Both the position numbers and the translations under genes were made by a program. Positions 46,801-59,182 of a stretch of 64,000 bases of DNA are shown here, piece by piece; position 1 is the first letter of the stretch; each line of letters begins with the position of its first letter. The notes beneath the pieces are model-generated. The model was not told where the DNA came from and did no database searches. It worked only from the letters and a program-made list of their open reading frames with translations. The stretch comes from Bicyclus anynana (taxonomy: Eukaryota > Arthropoda > Insecta > Lepidoptera > Nymphalidae), in NCBI RefSeq assembly GCF_947172395.1, contig NC_069083.1, positions 19,500,501 to 19,564,500 of the forward strand, read 5' to 3'.

Positions 46801-47450
46801 GGTCTGATGATGGAGCCGAAACACAGACGATGGAACTCGTCAACGATTTACAGCAGTCACCTTTTGTTTGGGCTTGATTAATTTGTATTGATGAGTACTT
46901 TCCACCTATATGGGTTGTGACTGTATTAAGGGTCTGGTGATGAAGACGAGGGACAGTGAAGAGAACTCCTCGATGGTTCACAGTAGCTACCTCGTGTTTG
47001 GACTTGATAAATTTGTATTGATGAGAACTTTCCAGCTAGATGGATTGTGACTGTATTAAGGGTCTGGTGATGAAGACGATGGACAGTGAAGAGAACTCCT
47101 CGACGGTTCACAGTAGCTACCTTGTGTTTGGACTTGATAAATTTGTGTTGATGAGAACTTTCCACCTAGATGGATTGTGACTGTATTAAGGGTCTGATGA
47201 TAAAGACGAGGGACAGTGAAGAGAACTCCTCGACGGTTCACAGTAGCTACCTTGTGTTTGGACTTGATAAATTTGTATTGATGAGAACTTTCCACCTAGA
47301 TGGATTGTGACTGTATTAAGGGTCTGGTGATGAAGACGAAACACAGTAAAGAGAACTCCTCGACGGCTCACAGTAGCTACCTTGGGTTTGGACTTGATAA
47401 TTTTGTATTGATAAGAACTTTCCACTTAGATAGGTTGTGACTGTACACAC
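46801..47450. repeat. 130-bp tandem repeat, five copies
   Basis: The marker GGTCTG(G/A)TGA recurs at 46801, 46931, 47061, 47191 and 47321, an exact 130-bp period. The first copy is the most diverged. Since 130 is not a multiple of three, the frame shifts each unit, yet overlapping 79-codon frames on the minus strand stay open because the unit has few stops. Confidence 0.95.
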
Positions 47451-47482
47451 GCAGTAGGTATGCTAACACTAAAAATAAAAAA

Positions 47483-47807
47483 ATAAAAATTTTAATAAAA
47501 AAAATTTAACCGACTTCCAAGTCAAAAAATAACTAACTAAAAAGCAAAAAATAACATTCTACCTATGTGCTACCTTCTGATCAGTTTGAAGGCGGTGCCA
47601 AGCCAGTGTCGTGTTTTAATTAAAGCTGTTTCTGAAAGAGCCACATAAATTTTGTAGTTAAATCGTGTTTAATTAAAACATCACTGGCTTGGCACCGCCT
47701 TCAAACTGATCAGAAGGTAGCACATAGGTAGAATGTTATTTTTTGCTTTTTAGTTAGTTATTTTTTGACTTGGAAGTCGGTTAAATTTTTTTTATTAAAA
47801 TTTTTAT
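47483..47807. repeat. perfect 126-bp inverted repeat with 73-nt centre
   Basis: 47483-47608 is the exact reverse complement of 47682-47807. Arms contain ACCGACTTCC, a CAAAAAATAACATTCTACC stretch and TGATCAGTTTGAAGGCGGTG. The centre also retains weaker complementarity (GTTTTAATTAAA with TTTAATTAAAAC). Transcription through it would give a long dsRNA hairpin. Confidence 0.97.
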
Positions 47808-50800
47808 ACTTTAAAGTGTCGATCAAATTCTTTCTTTGAACATCGAGACTTCATTATTTTTGACTAACCTGAAATTAAAATAAAAAGAAATTGTGACGTA
47901 GAGCACGCTTCAGGTGAGAGCATCAGGCTCTACGCCGTAAACCGCTACGAGAGTGCTACGAAATTTGTGAAGTTTTGTTTTGAACTGATAAGGACTAGTT
48001 TGGCCTCCTTGGCGGTGCGAGTCCGACTTTATAGTATATTTGCTATAAGTGATGAAACATAGTAATGATAATATGATCTTGGTCAATGACCTAAGCCACG
48101 TTGAGCTAGCAATTATCGTAGCGATGCGCGACTGGTGCGGGTGAACTCGTGTAATTACTCTAACTTGAGCGGTGCAGCTCTAATGAAGCTGTCTTCAAGT
48201 CAATTTGATATCTTTTGTGACATTTTACTCTCTTCTCTAATGGACTTACGAGTAAGAGTCTGTAACAGCGAGACCTGTGTCATTTTATAAAGCTGAAAGT
48301 TTGTGATATTATGCTTCTACCATAGGTAAATTAAAAATGAAGTTTTTGTCAGGTAATAATATTATTAGATAATGGTGATTTCAATCAATGATGAATTCAA
48401 ATATAAAAATCAATAATAAGTTTAAAAGTCATATACTTCATTGATAAAATCTACATCAACGCAAGCAAAACCGCGATCAGTAGCTATGTCATAAAATTAT
48501 TACACGCTTGGTTACATTTTCTGTTTGTCTGCAAATTTATTGGAGCGATGTGTGGGCAGACAGGTGGATAGAATGTATGTAAATGAGATGTGAGGCTAAT
48601 TTATTATCGTCACGAGAGGATTACACCGACAGTTCGCTGTACCGACTGTGAGGCGAGCCTGAAACCGGCGTGAGGCCTGGACCCTTCACGACGTGGCCAT
48701 AAACGAGTAAATGACGTAAACGCACAAAATGGGCATAAATTGGTAAGTCTTTAATTAACGCAGAACTAAGCTACATAGACTCTCCTACAGAGTTATTTTC
48801 AACGCCGGACATAAAAAGGAGGTGCCTTGAGTTTTACGCGTCAGACTGTGCATCTGTTGGTCTGTCTGTGCCGATTATGATGTGCCATGTACATGTTATA
48901 GAACACGAGATCGTTATTTGTAGTCTGTGTATATTTGGGTATAATTTTGAATTTAATGAATGGAACAAATTTAACTGAAAACAAATAATCTACATCCTAT
49001 GTCAATATCCTATGCAGAACTAGTCACATGTGTCCTCACTCATTGGAAAGCAATTCTAGCATAGATACATATTGTACGGAACACTTTATTAATCCCAAAG
49101 GAAAATACCCCGCACTGAAGTCGCGCCGATAGACTAGAATAATATAATAAATGATCGTAGAATATTAAAGGGGTTGCGAGGAGTTCGTGTTCAGCACAAT
49201 CACGAGCAGCGTCCGTTCAATGGCGACAAATCTCAATTAAAACTGTAATTGAACTGACTTCTTGTTAAAGTGAACGGATAATTAAATGTAGTATCAATGA
49301 ATCGGCCTTAAAATAATAAATGACCCAAAAGCTCAGTGCAACATTTTTTATTAGACGGAAGTCTGGCTACCATGGATTCACGTACTGCTAGCTGCTATTC
49401 TGTAACGATATTTTTATACAAAACATTGTTAGAGAACAGCCTTGCTGGTACCGGGTCCGTCGTGTGGAAAAGACAAAACCTCCGAACACAGCCCGGGGTA
49501 CGTTAAAACTCCTTCATAAAAATGTTAACACTCCTATTCTGTTCGTGTTAGACTGTTCGTGTTTGGCGATCAGCGGCTTAGGATATCAGCTGTTTAAATA
49601 TAATTGAACTTAGTTCTTGTGTGGCTTCTGACGTCTTCAAGTAAGTTAAGGAGAATGTTTTCTGGCTGGCATTCCTCTCGCACTCGGTTCATACGCGGTT
49701 ATATTAACTGACAATATGTTCGAATGTATGTAATTAAAGCGAGTTCCCAGTTGTAATCCAATGGCGGAGTTGTCAACTAACTTTCATTATAAACACGTCC
49801 TAATCTCGCCGCCGCTGATCCGATTATGAAGTTTCAAACTCCGCCGTTCGGGCGAGTTCACAGCCTTTCATTTTAAAGATATGTTTCTAAAAATCGTTGA
49901 CTGTATCGTTTATATTTCACCGATTATATTATCATATTTTTAAGAAATCTAAATTGCATGTACGATAATTTACTTTATCCGAACAAAAAATAATTTATAC
50001 AAATACTAGCTTGAAATCTTTTAGATTTCTACCAATAGTTAAACTGGGAAACTATTAGGGTTTTCTTATATAATTAGCTATGTTTCTGTATTGTTGTTGA
50101 CAAATAAAATAAACCTAAAACTAAAGCTACGATAGTTTCACTTTGTCACGGACAAATATTATTCACAATGAGCCACTATGTGTGTTGTAAAGCACCTAAG
50201 CGAAACGAAAGTAGGATTGTACATTATACCGAATATATTCGTTAAATATCACTATCAATATTAATCAAGATGATAGATTGATAATTATTATATATATTAT
50301 ATAATTAATACGACCAAACAACAACGATGCAAAGTCGAAGTTGAATTGGATCCGAGCCGACAAAGGCGAGTACATATTAGGCCCTTTGTTTTTGAGTTGA
50401 TCCGCGGGTGATAAGGGAGCCAATCTAAACTTTGGAAGCAAGCAATTAAATAGCGCGAGTCGAAGGCGGCTGAGCCTTCCAGCTATTTAGTAATGACCTT
50501 TATATTCATTTTGCGTTAAATATTTCATTGTGATGATTACTGAGCAGTGAAATTTAATTGCTTCTCTTTGGTATATTATTCTATGGATACAGAATGCAAT
50601 TTATAAAACGTACGAGTGTAAAATGTAGGTACCTGTGCATATTAAAAGGTTTAGAGTGGTTTAAATGTGTATTGTATTCAAATGAACAGATAAGTAAAAC
50701 TGAGTGTCTGTCTGTTACAACGGATTTGTCTCTAACGAACTTTAGTTTGTTAATAAAAGGATTGAATTCGCGTAAAAAGTGTTTAAATTGACGTGGGAAG

Positions 50801-50950
50801 CGTTATCTATGAAATGCTGTGGACTGGAGTATACTCTACATAGGTGATACATTTTTGTCGTCGATCTATGATTCGTTACACATTTCTGTGACGTGTCCAG
50901 CTTGGGAATGATTGAAGAGTTGTTTTTAGAGGAATAATAGATGTTATCGA
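47808..50950. other. no gene seen
   Basis: Noncoding, AT-rich, with moderate-GC pockets (48600-48720, 50340-50470). No repeat or exon recognised. Confidence 0.45.
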
Positions 50951-50954
50951 GTGC

Positions 50955-50990
50955 GGCGGGCGGGCAGGCGGGCGGGGGCGGGGCGCGAGT
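50955..50990 (+). other. G-quadruplex-type GGGC-rich tract
   Basis: GGCGGGCGGGCAGGCGGGCG followed by GGGGCGGGGC: more than four runs of three or more G within 36 bp. Confidence 0.6.
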
Positions 50991-51239
50991 TATTGCTCTG
51001 GGATTTGCAGCTGCGAGCTCGGCCGAGCGCAATTGACTATTATGAATTACGTCTTTGTGTATATGTGTGTGTGCGTCGAGTGTGTGTCATGTTCTGTGAC
51101 GTCATCGAGTTCGAACACGTCAGTCACAGCATGCTTCCGTACATATTTATTCGATTTCGAAAAGTAACTTAACCTATTTCAGACGAATGGTTATTGCGAT
51201 TTTAAATTTGGTGCAGAAACGTTTTGTGTTGTGTTGGAG

Positions 51240-51343
51240 ATGAGATATATCTACCATTGTTAGCGAATAGTAAAGTCTGTATATTGCTCCCATATTAGTA
51301 TGAAAATGGGAACTACGCAGGTGAAACCGCAAAGATAGGCTAG
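51240..51343 (+). mobile_element. degraded Helitron 3' half
   Basis: GGGAACTACGCAGGTGAAAC, CGCAAAGATAGG, CTAG followed by T: the 3' signature of the short Helitrons. A second remnant of this type (GGGGACTACGCGTGTCGAAC) lies at 52457-52480. Confidence 0.4.
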
Positions 51344-51590
51344 TAGGTAATAAGAAGGTAGTTGTCATAAAATCAGGATACCGATGGCGATGCGTCATTA
51401 GTGCGTTATTCATATATTTCTTCCTCTTGCGTTGCGACGTCGTGCATTGTATACAATGCGTTAATCCGTTGCGATGCCATGACACTACGCACTAACGCAG
51501 CGTCTCCCTTAAAGTTCGCACCGCGGCGCGAGAGCGCTCGTTCAGAACATCGAGTCACCGCTCAACCGCTGTGAGCGGCCTTCGCTTAGA

Positions 51591-51608
51591 GTCGCTTAAT
51601 TAAGCGAC
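51591..51608. repeat. 18-bp perfect palindrome without spacer
   Basis: GTCGCTTAATTAAGCGAC is its own reverse complement; contains the AT-rich TTAATTAA core. Could be a dimeric transcription-factor site; chance is possible. Confidence 0.8.
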
Positions 51609-53030
51609 ACACGTCGTGTTGCGATGGGCTGCAGTAATTGGGGGCGCACTTAGATCTGTGGCAATTAAATTAGCAGGACGTATCAGGGGCGTGTCTCGGC
51701 TGACGGCGGGAATTTAATTACACCAACTATTTGGTTATGAAAGCCTCGAGCCGAGCCCGCGTCGGAGTGTGGGCGCTCTTCGGCGTAGTAAGCTGCGATA
51801 AACGAGTTACTTACGTTAAATTTGAGACTACTATTTTTCCAAAATATATTTCGAAATATTTATGTTTCAGTAAAATCGGTATTAGGCCGCCATAATAAGG
51901 TGTTTATAGAACCCTGTCTGTTTATCTATCTTCATAAAATTTCTTTACTTAAATTCGTATAATATGCTGCGAAACGGCTAGAAGTCAAATATAAATTAAA
52001 ATGTAGGTACATAAAGGTCTTCTACATTCAGAAGACGAGTGTAAATATTTATTTGTGTAGTAAATATTTATATAGAATGACAACTAAAATACCTTTAAAT
52101 ATTTTACCTATTAACAGCCTAAGACAACATAACAACATTTATGCATAAAATGTAATGCTTCTTGCCATTTCATTCCAATATAATTTCTGAATTTGATTAT
52201 TAAACCTATGAAAATGAATAATTTTAAGCGATGGAAAACGCGTGAAAATGTGAGGAATATCTGCAAATATCTCACGCAGAAGAAGCAGTGATCAACTATT
52301 TACAGTGACTGAATGAAACTTATATAAAAGTGCATTTAATTTTGGGGAATAATATCAAATCTCGTGTTATTTTCGTATTATAAATGTTCAAAATGGAAAG
52401 TTACTTTATCAGGGCAATAAGATAGGCTATAGTTTAAGCCCTTATTGCCAATGGAATGGGGACTACGCGTGTCGAACCGCGGAGTTCTGCGAGTGATTTT
52501 ATGGTAAGTTAAAATATCGCGAAATCATTATGGAAACATGCAACCTGGCGTAAACTGATTTTAGCGGGAGCCTCGTCCGATCATATGAATTATTCACAGC
52601 ATCGATAGCTCAGTGGTGGGATGAATTAACATCGAATAGTAGTTAGCGTCCTATACACGATGATTTAATGTTGAAAGATATATTTTAATAATTAATAAGT
52701 AAAACAGTCGAGCAATGCATAATGTCTTTTTCTTTAACCTGCGAACTCCATATACCAACAAAACCAATTTACCAAATTAAAAAAATACATAAAAAAGCAA
52801 TGGAGTCTAGAAACATTGTCTTATCTATCTGACCTTGCCTTATCAATGTTAACTACAATTATAAATCCAGGGTATCCAAGAAATATACGAGAAAATATTA
52901 TGTCCAACCGTTTAGGATATTTTTGGTGGAATGAAACCAACCATTCATAGGAAGGTGAACTCGCTACAATGCATGAAATATTTTCTGTATCATATGAATA
53001 TAATACGCGTGCGGGCACAGGCGAGTGACT
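51609..53030. other. no gene seen
   Basis: AT-rich noncoding sequence after a GC-richer stretch at 51500-51790. Confidence 0.45.
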
Positions 53031-53035
53031 AGTGC

Positions 53036-53066
53036 GGGGCGGGGGCGGGGGCGGGGGCGGGGGCGG
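53036..53066 (+). other. (GGGGGC)n G-quadruplex tract
   Basis: GGGGC followed by four GGGGGC units and GG. Regular, and among the strongest G-quadruplex motifs in the window. Confidence 0.8.
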
Positions 53067-53680
53067 TGTGACAGTGAGTAATGGCGGCGGCTCGCGATTG
53101 TTTGACTGACGTGAGCCGCGGCTGTAGGCGGGCGGGTTACTTATTTATATCATTTGGAAGCGGCTTCAGAAAGACTTCGGAGTTCATTCCATATGCCTGT
53201 TAGTGGGGTACGTATGGCGAGGTGTATGTGTGCTTTGCTAGTCAGCTGTTCTTCCATCATCTACGATAGATGAAAACCTGCTATGGGAGTCGTTCAGCTG
53301 TTGTGAGACTTGCGTATACGTGCATATGTGCGTAGAATGCATGGCATCAAGCTAACAAACGAAATGAGTAATACATTATAGTAGCGGAGGCACCGCGGTT
53401 GCCTCACTTGTGTAGTTGCCTATGTTAGTCGGTGATAATGTAACTTCCCATTGGTGAAAGCTTTACAAACAAACATACAAAACATTCGTAAGAACTATAA
53501 TATTAGTTAGGATTTCATTCAGATTCGACAGAGTTGATCAGAAATCAAATAATACTTCAGAGCGATCGTTTGTCTCTAGCGCTAATGTTCTTCAGATCCT
53601 CGTCGCGCGCTGTCGGCTGACGCTCGCACTATTAATGACCAGCTACAGGGACGACGTTATTTGTTCTATTTCCCACTAGC
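53067..53680. other. no gene seen
   Basis: Noncoding sequence, moderately GC-rich near 53067-53135. Confidence 0.45.
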
Positions 53681-53681
53681 T

Positions 53682-53775
53682 GTCTAGTTGGTACAGTGGT
53701 TAGCTCGTGCGGCAACAGATTCTGAGATTTTACGTTCGATTACCGAGTCCTAGAATGTAAACCACCGAACATACA
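53682..53775 (+). repeat. possible tRNA-derived SINE head
   Basis: TAGTTGGTACAGTGGTTAGC (A-box-like) and ACGTTCGATTACCGAG (B-box-like) are about 50 bp apart, as in a tRNA-derived head. The 3' body is not recognised. Confidence 0.35.
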
Positions 53776-54107
53776 GCCGCATAAGCTGCGATGTAAACAC
53801 TCTACTACTTCACTCTAACTGGATGTTTTTTATTTAATCACAATTTAGTTCTCGTTTAAAGTGATTACTTGGAATAGGTATACGTATATTCTACATATAT
53901 CTCTGTCATACTGAAACGATAGTTTGTTTGTGTGGTACATCTTTGCTGGTAGGGTAGTCGGTAGTCACGACTGATGCTTACCATCTATCCAAATTTTAAT
54001 TAATTTTGATTTCATATCCAAGAAGGGAATCGAATCGAAATCCTCTCTATTGGAAGCCAATAATTGTCAATAATTGCACCAGAGGTCCTCAAAGGTTCTT
54101 GGTGTCC

Positions 54108-54405
54108 TTATCAACCCATATTCGGCTCACTGCTGAGCTCAAATCTCCTCGCAGAATGAGAGGGGTTAGGCCAGTAGTCCACCACGCTGGCCCAATGCGG
54201 ATTGGCAGACTTACACACGCAGGGAATTAAGAAAATTATCTGGTATGCAGGTTTCCTCACGATGTTTTTCCTTTACCATTTGATACACGTGATATTTAAT
54301 TTCTTAAAATGCACACAACTGAAAAATTGGAATTACTTGCCCCGAACCGGACCCACATCCTCCGGAATCAGAGGCAGGGGTCATATCCACTGGGCTATCA
54401 CGTTC
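54108..54405 (-). mobile_element. near full-length tRNA-derived SINE
   Basis: Minus-strand copy of the SINE at 42276-42573: tail ATCAACCCATATTCGGCTCA, body with GAGGAAACCTGCATACCAGA (minus strand), and tRNA-like head ending at the complement of GATAGCCCAGTGGATATGAC. It retains a recognisable head and all body boxes. Confidence 0.88.
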
Positions 54406-55074
54406 GTGGTGTTACTACAGGACAGCCTTAAACTGTAGTTGGTGTACTGGAAGTTTAACACGAGTGGCTACAGCTCACAAAGAGAGATTTATCTGAGTAG
54501 TGTCAGTTTCCCTGTCAGCCACTCCCGAGTGTGCAGTGACGTCACGCGCAGCAGCGGCTGCATCATCAGTCACGACTCACAAAGCGCTTTGAAGCGCTGT
54601 AATGCACGACTACTTACTGTCACGCGTCGCAGACAATGCGTTTACAACTTTGAACATTTCATATATATTCATAACACAATGTTACGTCATACATTTCCTC
54701 TATCACTTTAGGTACTTTTGGTAAGAAAATTCATAGAATTTTATATTTATTCTGCAAACGTTCAGCCTAACATTAAATATGTATACAACAAACTTAGTTC
54801 AAACAGTAAAACTTCATACATTTTCTATGAAAATCTTTGTAATAAAGCTTATTAAAACCACAAAACTACTTAAGCAAAACACAAACATAAAAAATCTGTC
54901 TACGTTTATTTTCTCAAACATGCTTGGAAATTTGAGCATTATTTTGGCAACTTTCTTCGAGATAAATCGAACTTGCTGTACTGGTCGAGCAGCGGCCGGC
55001 AATAGTTGTATGAAAATCCATATCTGTCGTGTTTAGCGGCCAAATAAATTATTACTATGTAAAATCATATCTGT
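54406..55074. other. no gene seen
   Basis: AT-rich with no supported feature. Confidence 0.5.
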
Positions 55075-55110
55075 CGTGTAATTTAAAAATTTCCATTTTT
55101 AAATTACACG
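55075..55110. repeat. perfect 16-bp hairpin with 4-nt loop
   Basis: CGTGTAATTTAAAAAT (55075-55090) and its exact reverse complement (55095-55110) around TTCC. The preceding ATCTGTCGTGT occurs twice (55022-55032, 55069-55079). Confidence 0.92.
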
Positions 55111-55837
55111 ATCTTCTACTCCACAACATGGCGACCAAAGAGGTTAATTTAAATTTCGAACTGGCTTGCACATAGGAAAAAATACTTTGGCGAGTAAAAA
55201 CCTATTGTTATTAGTTATTCGTCAACATCGTCATTGGTTTTAAAATAGTATTACACGTAAAATTAACGAAAGCATCATATCCTGTCAAAACTTTAAAATT
55301 CAGAATTCACGCCAAAGACATTAGCATACAACAAACTTTAACATCGTTAGTATTATCTTACGTTCAATGATAATTGTAATTTCAAATGAAAATTTTTGAA
55401 CTGTACTACTTACGAGTAGTTTAATTTCCGCGCATTATTTGAGAAAAGTACTATACAAGCCTTGGTACTATACTAAGCACTGATGGACTTACGTATCGTA
55501 CGTATTCGTCCATCAATGCCTCTCTTGCCGGCCGCTGCAGTAATGTTCTATTTATCAATGATTGCCATCGCATCGGCATCGGAGCAATTCAATTGATGTG
55601 GACTAGACATAATTCCATTTCAAAGTAATTACATAGACTAAGCGGGTGTGATGGGGAGGCGAGGACCAATGCGCCCCCCGCCCTTTACGCTCGCTGCAGA
55701 TTGACCGACGAGGCCCTGGTGACCGACATAATTTATTGGTGTACACCAATAGTAGTGGGCGGGACACGAAATTTAAAAATTCCCAAATCCATGCAGCGTG
55801 ACTGTAATTACAGACTGGCTTATTGCTCTAGAGGAGG
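55111..55837. other. no gene seen
   Basis: AT-rich noncoding sequence with a C-rich CGCCCCCCGCCC tract at 55672-55683. Confidence 0.5.
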
Positions 55838-56075
55838 ATGAGGCCTCGAACAGTTGGTGGTGTTACACCCCCTGTTCCTTGGAGAATAGGTTTAGCCGTC
55901 GGTGCCGGTCTTTGTGATTAACATCTGATAGCGATCGTTATAGTGTCAGACATAGCGAAAGTCTACCAACCCGCCTTGAAGCAGCGCGGTTGGCCAAGCT
56001 CCATAATATAGGCCTCTAAAAAAGGGAAGGTTCTGTAGGGTGGAGGCCTGACCCTGCAGTGGGCGGTTGACGCCC
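55838..56075 (+). mobile_element. RTE-type LINE 3' region
   Basis: TGGTGTTACACCCCCTGTTC, AGCCGTCGGTGCCGGTC, CATCTGATAGCGATCGTTAT, GTCTACCAACCCGCCTTGAA, GCAGCGCGGTTGG, GGAGGCCTGACCCTGCAGTG in order. This is the usual order of a lepidopteran RTE-type 3' region ending in the 'CCCAGCAGTGGG' box, here mutated. Noncoding. Confidence 0.6.
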
Positions 56076-56388
56076 GCCAGAGATTGTGTGGGCGCGCATT
56101 GATGAGCACTGGACGTACGGTTTATTGCCATTTCGGAACAGTCTAAGCGCTTTACAGATACGGGACCACCCGATAATTGATTCATTTTGCGTCGTACATG
56201 CGACGAGTCTAAGTGATGTCTGTGACGACGACCACACCTGACAAAGCCTTCTCTCTACGTTTCGCTACCGAGAATTCTCAGGAGAATTTCACTTACAATG
56301 TTCAATATCTAATTGTTCAATGGTTTTTATATAGTGTTTCTTACTTTGTCGATTAACCGCAAAAACTGGCTACACAGATATAAATAAA

Positions 56389-56441
56389 CTATTCTTTGGT
56401 CATCATAAATCTGCAAAGTAGCGCCTGTATTCTATACTAAG
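56389..56441 (-). repeat. fragment of the 31157/22425 repeat
   Basis: Minus strand reads TAGAATACAGGCGCTACTTT then GCAGATTTATGATGACC, matching the start of the dispersed repeat (AGAAGCAGGCGTTACTTTGC). Confidence 0.45.
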
Positions 56442-56889
56442 GGGCATTTGTATTTGTAGTGTTTATCAGGTTTATTACAGTATTTACGAGCATGTATTGA
56501 ACAATTGAACTGTTTATAACTTCATATTCAAATATACTAGTTTTATAATCCAAATAAAAAGATACAATCAATCAAATTTCGAAACCAGAGTCTAAATTTA
56601 TATTTAATCAAAGTTCTATATATACGCAAACACTGAAAAATAAATTTAATTACTTTGTATTTCATCTGAATGCCGCAGCGAAACATGTTATCGGAAAAAA
56701 GTGATTACAAAACGTTGTTATGGATTCATATCGCTGTCAGAGAGACGTGGATATGAGAATGGAAGCGCGCGCGGAACGGTTCACGCTTGTTAAAACATTC
56801 ACGCATCGCGAGCTGCAGCCTGCGCCGCTGGTACACCAGAGCCTGCGACACCCAGACATACCTCATTTGATTGCTGCAAATTTGTTAGT

Positions 56890-57291
56890 CCATGCTCCTA
56901 CCTTAGGTAAGTACGGTAGCCACTTATGGAGTTTGGACTTTGGACTGTAGTGGCTCTGGAAGGTTTCACGTCTCCCGATTCTCAGTTGTCCAAATGTTAT
57001 AATATTAATAAAAACATATCATGTCTCCCGTCCAGTTTCGTAGCAACTATCGCCTTAAACCTTTAAAGTTCTCTTAAAAATCTTAACGATGTTTTTCGAA
57101 AGGTTGCCGCAAGCTGACTAGTTGACTGTGAGCATGATTTCTAATATTATGCCGAAGAAATTTTTTAAATAATACACTTTATACTTGAATGGTTAAGGGT
57201 CGAGACCCTTCAAATCTGCTATCTTCCAAAGCCACCACAATCCAAACCCCACAAGTGGCTGCCGTACTAACATAAGGAGCAAAGGCTGACA
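56890..57291. repeat. diverged inverted-repeat element, ~70-bp arms
   Basis: 56890-56964 and the reverse complement of 57224-57291 share GCTCCT, AGTACGG(T/C)AGCCACTT, GTTTGGA and GTGGCT(C/T)TGGAAG in order, with several mismatches and small gaps. A small AAGGGT/ACCCTT palindrome lies at 57195-57210. Probably an old foldback element or two inserted copies in inverse orientation. Confidence 0.6.
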
Positions 57292-59182
57292 AACCTCAGT
57301 CTTCCTAAAACGAGTTATGTCTGTCTACCGCATGCTCTCGCTCCACGTACGAGTAGGCTCCCGCCGATGTACGCCGTGCGGCGGCAGGCTGCGCGTCACT
57401 TACTCGACTGTCTGCTGTCGACGCTTAAGTATATGCAGATTCACATTACAGTATCGCTTTGTATTTTATATTTTATGCATCAGAGGTCATGATTTATTAC
57501 TAACTTCCATTAGAAACAGGTTCTGTTAATTTATATTTAAAATTATGTACCATTGAGATGAATATGAATACGCATATCGATTAGAAGAACTCACTGAAAA
57601 GCTGTGAAAACATAAATCAATTGCTGATCACATTTTTGACTGACTTTCGACTACATTTGTTTTTGTTTGATTTGTCAATACTACAGGTAGAATAAAACCT
57701 TTGATTGGCTGTAGGAAGTTGAACAGGGTCAACTAGTATACATATAGATTATATTCGTGAATTAAAAGTGAAGACTAAGTAATGTTCTGTGTCCGTACGT
57801 CAACAGAGGTCATTGGTGTTATCGGCTCAAAGGGGCTCCGGCGCTAAGCGGCTTGCAGCTGTCGTAATGAGTGGCGCCGTCGCATTACCGCCACCCATCG
57901 CCGCCAGTGACTCATCGACCGACGGACACTTCCTAATCCCCGACGTAAAAAGAGGTGCAAGTTTAACACGTGTACCCAATGATATTAAATATCGTATGTG
58001 TTACTAGGTTATGAAAAATGAGGCGCTCAAAAGAGGAAATTTCCACATCTCAATGTTAGTTGTGGTCAACGACGAACGTTATTTAAACAAATAATACCTA
58101 AATATCGTCTACAATGTCTAGTTGTGTGTTCAGGAAGTGTAAAAACATATACATAAATATATAATTGAATTAAAGACAAAATTATGCATGTGTGCGCTCA
58201 GTGTTGTAACCTATTATTCGGTTTACTTTTTGCGGTGATTTTGTAGGGACGTAACCGATCTATAGTATACAATTATCATTGCGTGATCCAATGTGTCCAT
58301 CGTAAATTGAACCTGCGTTGAAATGGCAGACCCGATTTTGATTAGTTTTTTTTCTGTTCAAAAGATCACCTCTCTCTTTATTTTTCTTTCACATGGAAGT
58401 TGATTGGATAAACGGAAGCTAAAAGGGATTTTTTTTAATTTATCTCGTAGCGGTGTAGATCTCTGCGATGCTAGGCGGTGTGATAATAATATAGAATACA
58501 AAACATGATTAATATACGTTAAAAACCTGCATTCTACTTTATTTCTTTATTCACGCATCTAGCAACAATAGTGAAACTTGTACCAGACTAGAATAAAGTG
58601 TTCCAACTAGGCCATATCCACATATTATAAAGTTAGGAACTAACTAAAATATTTTTTTAATAAAAAGTGAACGTTAAAGTTTAGTAATCCTCTGAGATGC
58701 AAATATTCTCGTAACCTCGCCGCTAGTGTAATACCTACATAATTCATGCCGACTCCACTCAGAGGCGGCGCCTTCTCGCCATTTCAGGGTTCCGTGCTGC
58801 GTAGGCATAATACATCTGTATTCTATTCATGCTGACATTCTTTCTAAAACCTATGTGTATCATACAGGTAAATAATTAATAAAACGAAGTCGTAAAATCT
58901 ACAGGATGTGAGAATGTAGGTGGAGAGTAGTAACAGTACAACAGTAACAAGTAGTAGTAGCCTTGTACTCGCAGGTACTTCAATAAAATCATTTAAATTA
59001 TTGTGTGTTTCTTTTACTTTTTAAATTATTTTGCGAACAAAATGACTAATGTAAAATACTTATATAAACGTTACGAATGATTTCTTAACATATTTATAAA
59101 TTTGGTTTAAAATTAAAATAATAATTGGCAACTTAAAAGACCAGATCATAAATATCCACATAAAGGATCACTTTTCGTCTAA
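57292..59182. other. no gene seen
   Basis: The plus-strand frame at 57789-58007 (72 codons, GC-rich, Ala/Ser/Pro-rich) has no recognisable domain. The rest is AT-rich. Confidence 0.4.

Larger units (their letters stand above)
46498..47807 (+). mobile_element. composite element A: 130-bp tandem array plus perfect palindrome
   Basis: Begins AACCGACTTCCAAAAAGGAG, a motif dispersed in lepidopteran genomes, has a T run at 46546-46571, then AATTCCGTCAATTATGGACC and AAAATTCTTTTTTTG, a unique lead-in, five 130-bp repeats (46801-47450) and a palindrome (47483-47807) ending GGAAGTCGGTT plus A/T-rich sequence. Element B at 61249-62638 has the same parts in the same order on the other strand. It encodes no transposase, so if mobile it is non-autonomous. 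The class is unknown to me. Confidence 0.75.

Noticed and set aside
46775..47425. Repeated 68-79-codon minus-strand frames beginning MESSHQY/MNHRG
   Set aside because: They are products of the 130-bp tandem array; similar peptides arise from the array at 61811-62340.
57720..57740. GTCAACTAG|T as another Helitron 3' end
   Set aside because: No hairpin or 5' partner nearby; may be chance or a very decayed copy.
57789..58007. 72-codon plus-strand frame as a gene
   Set aside because: No domain, no splice or promoter support; Ala/Ser/Pro-rich composition is explained by local GC content.
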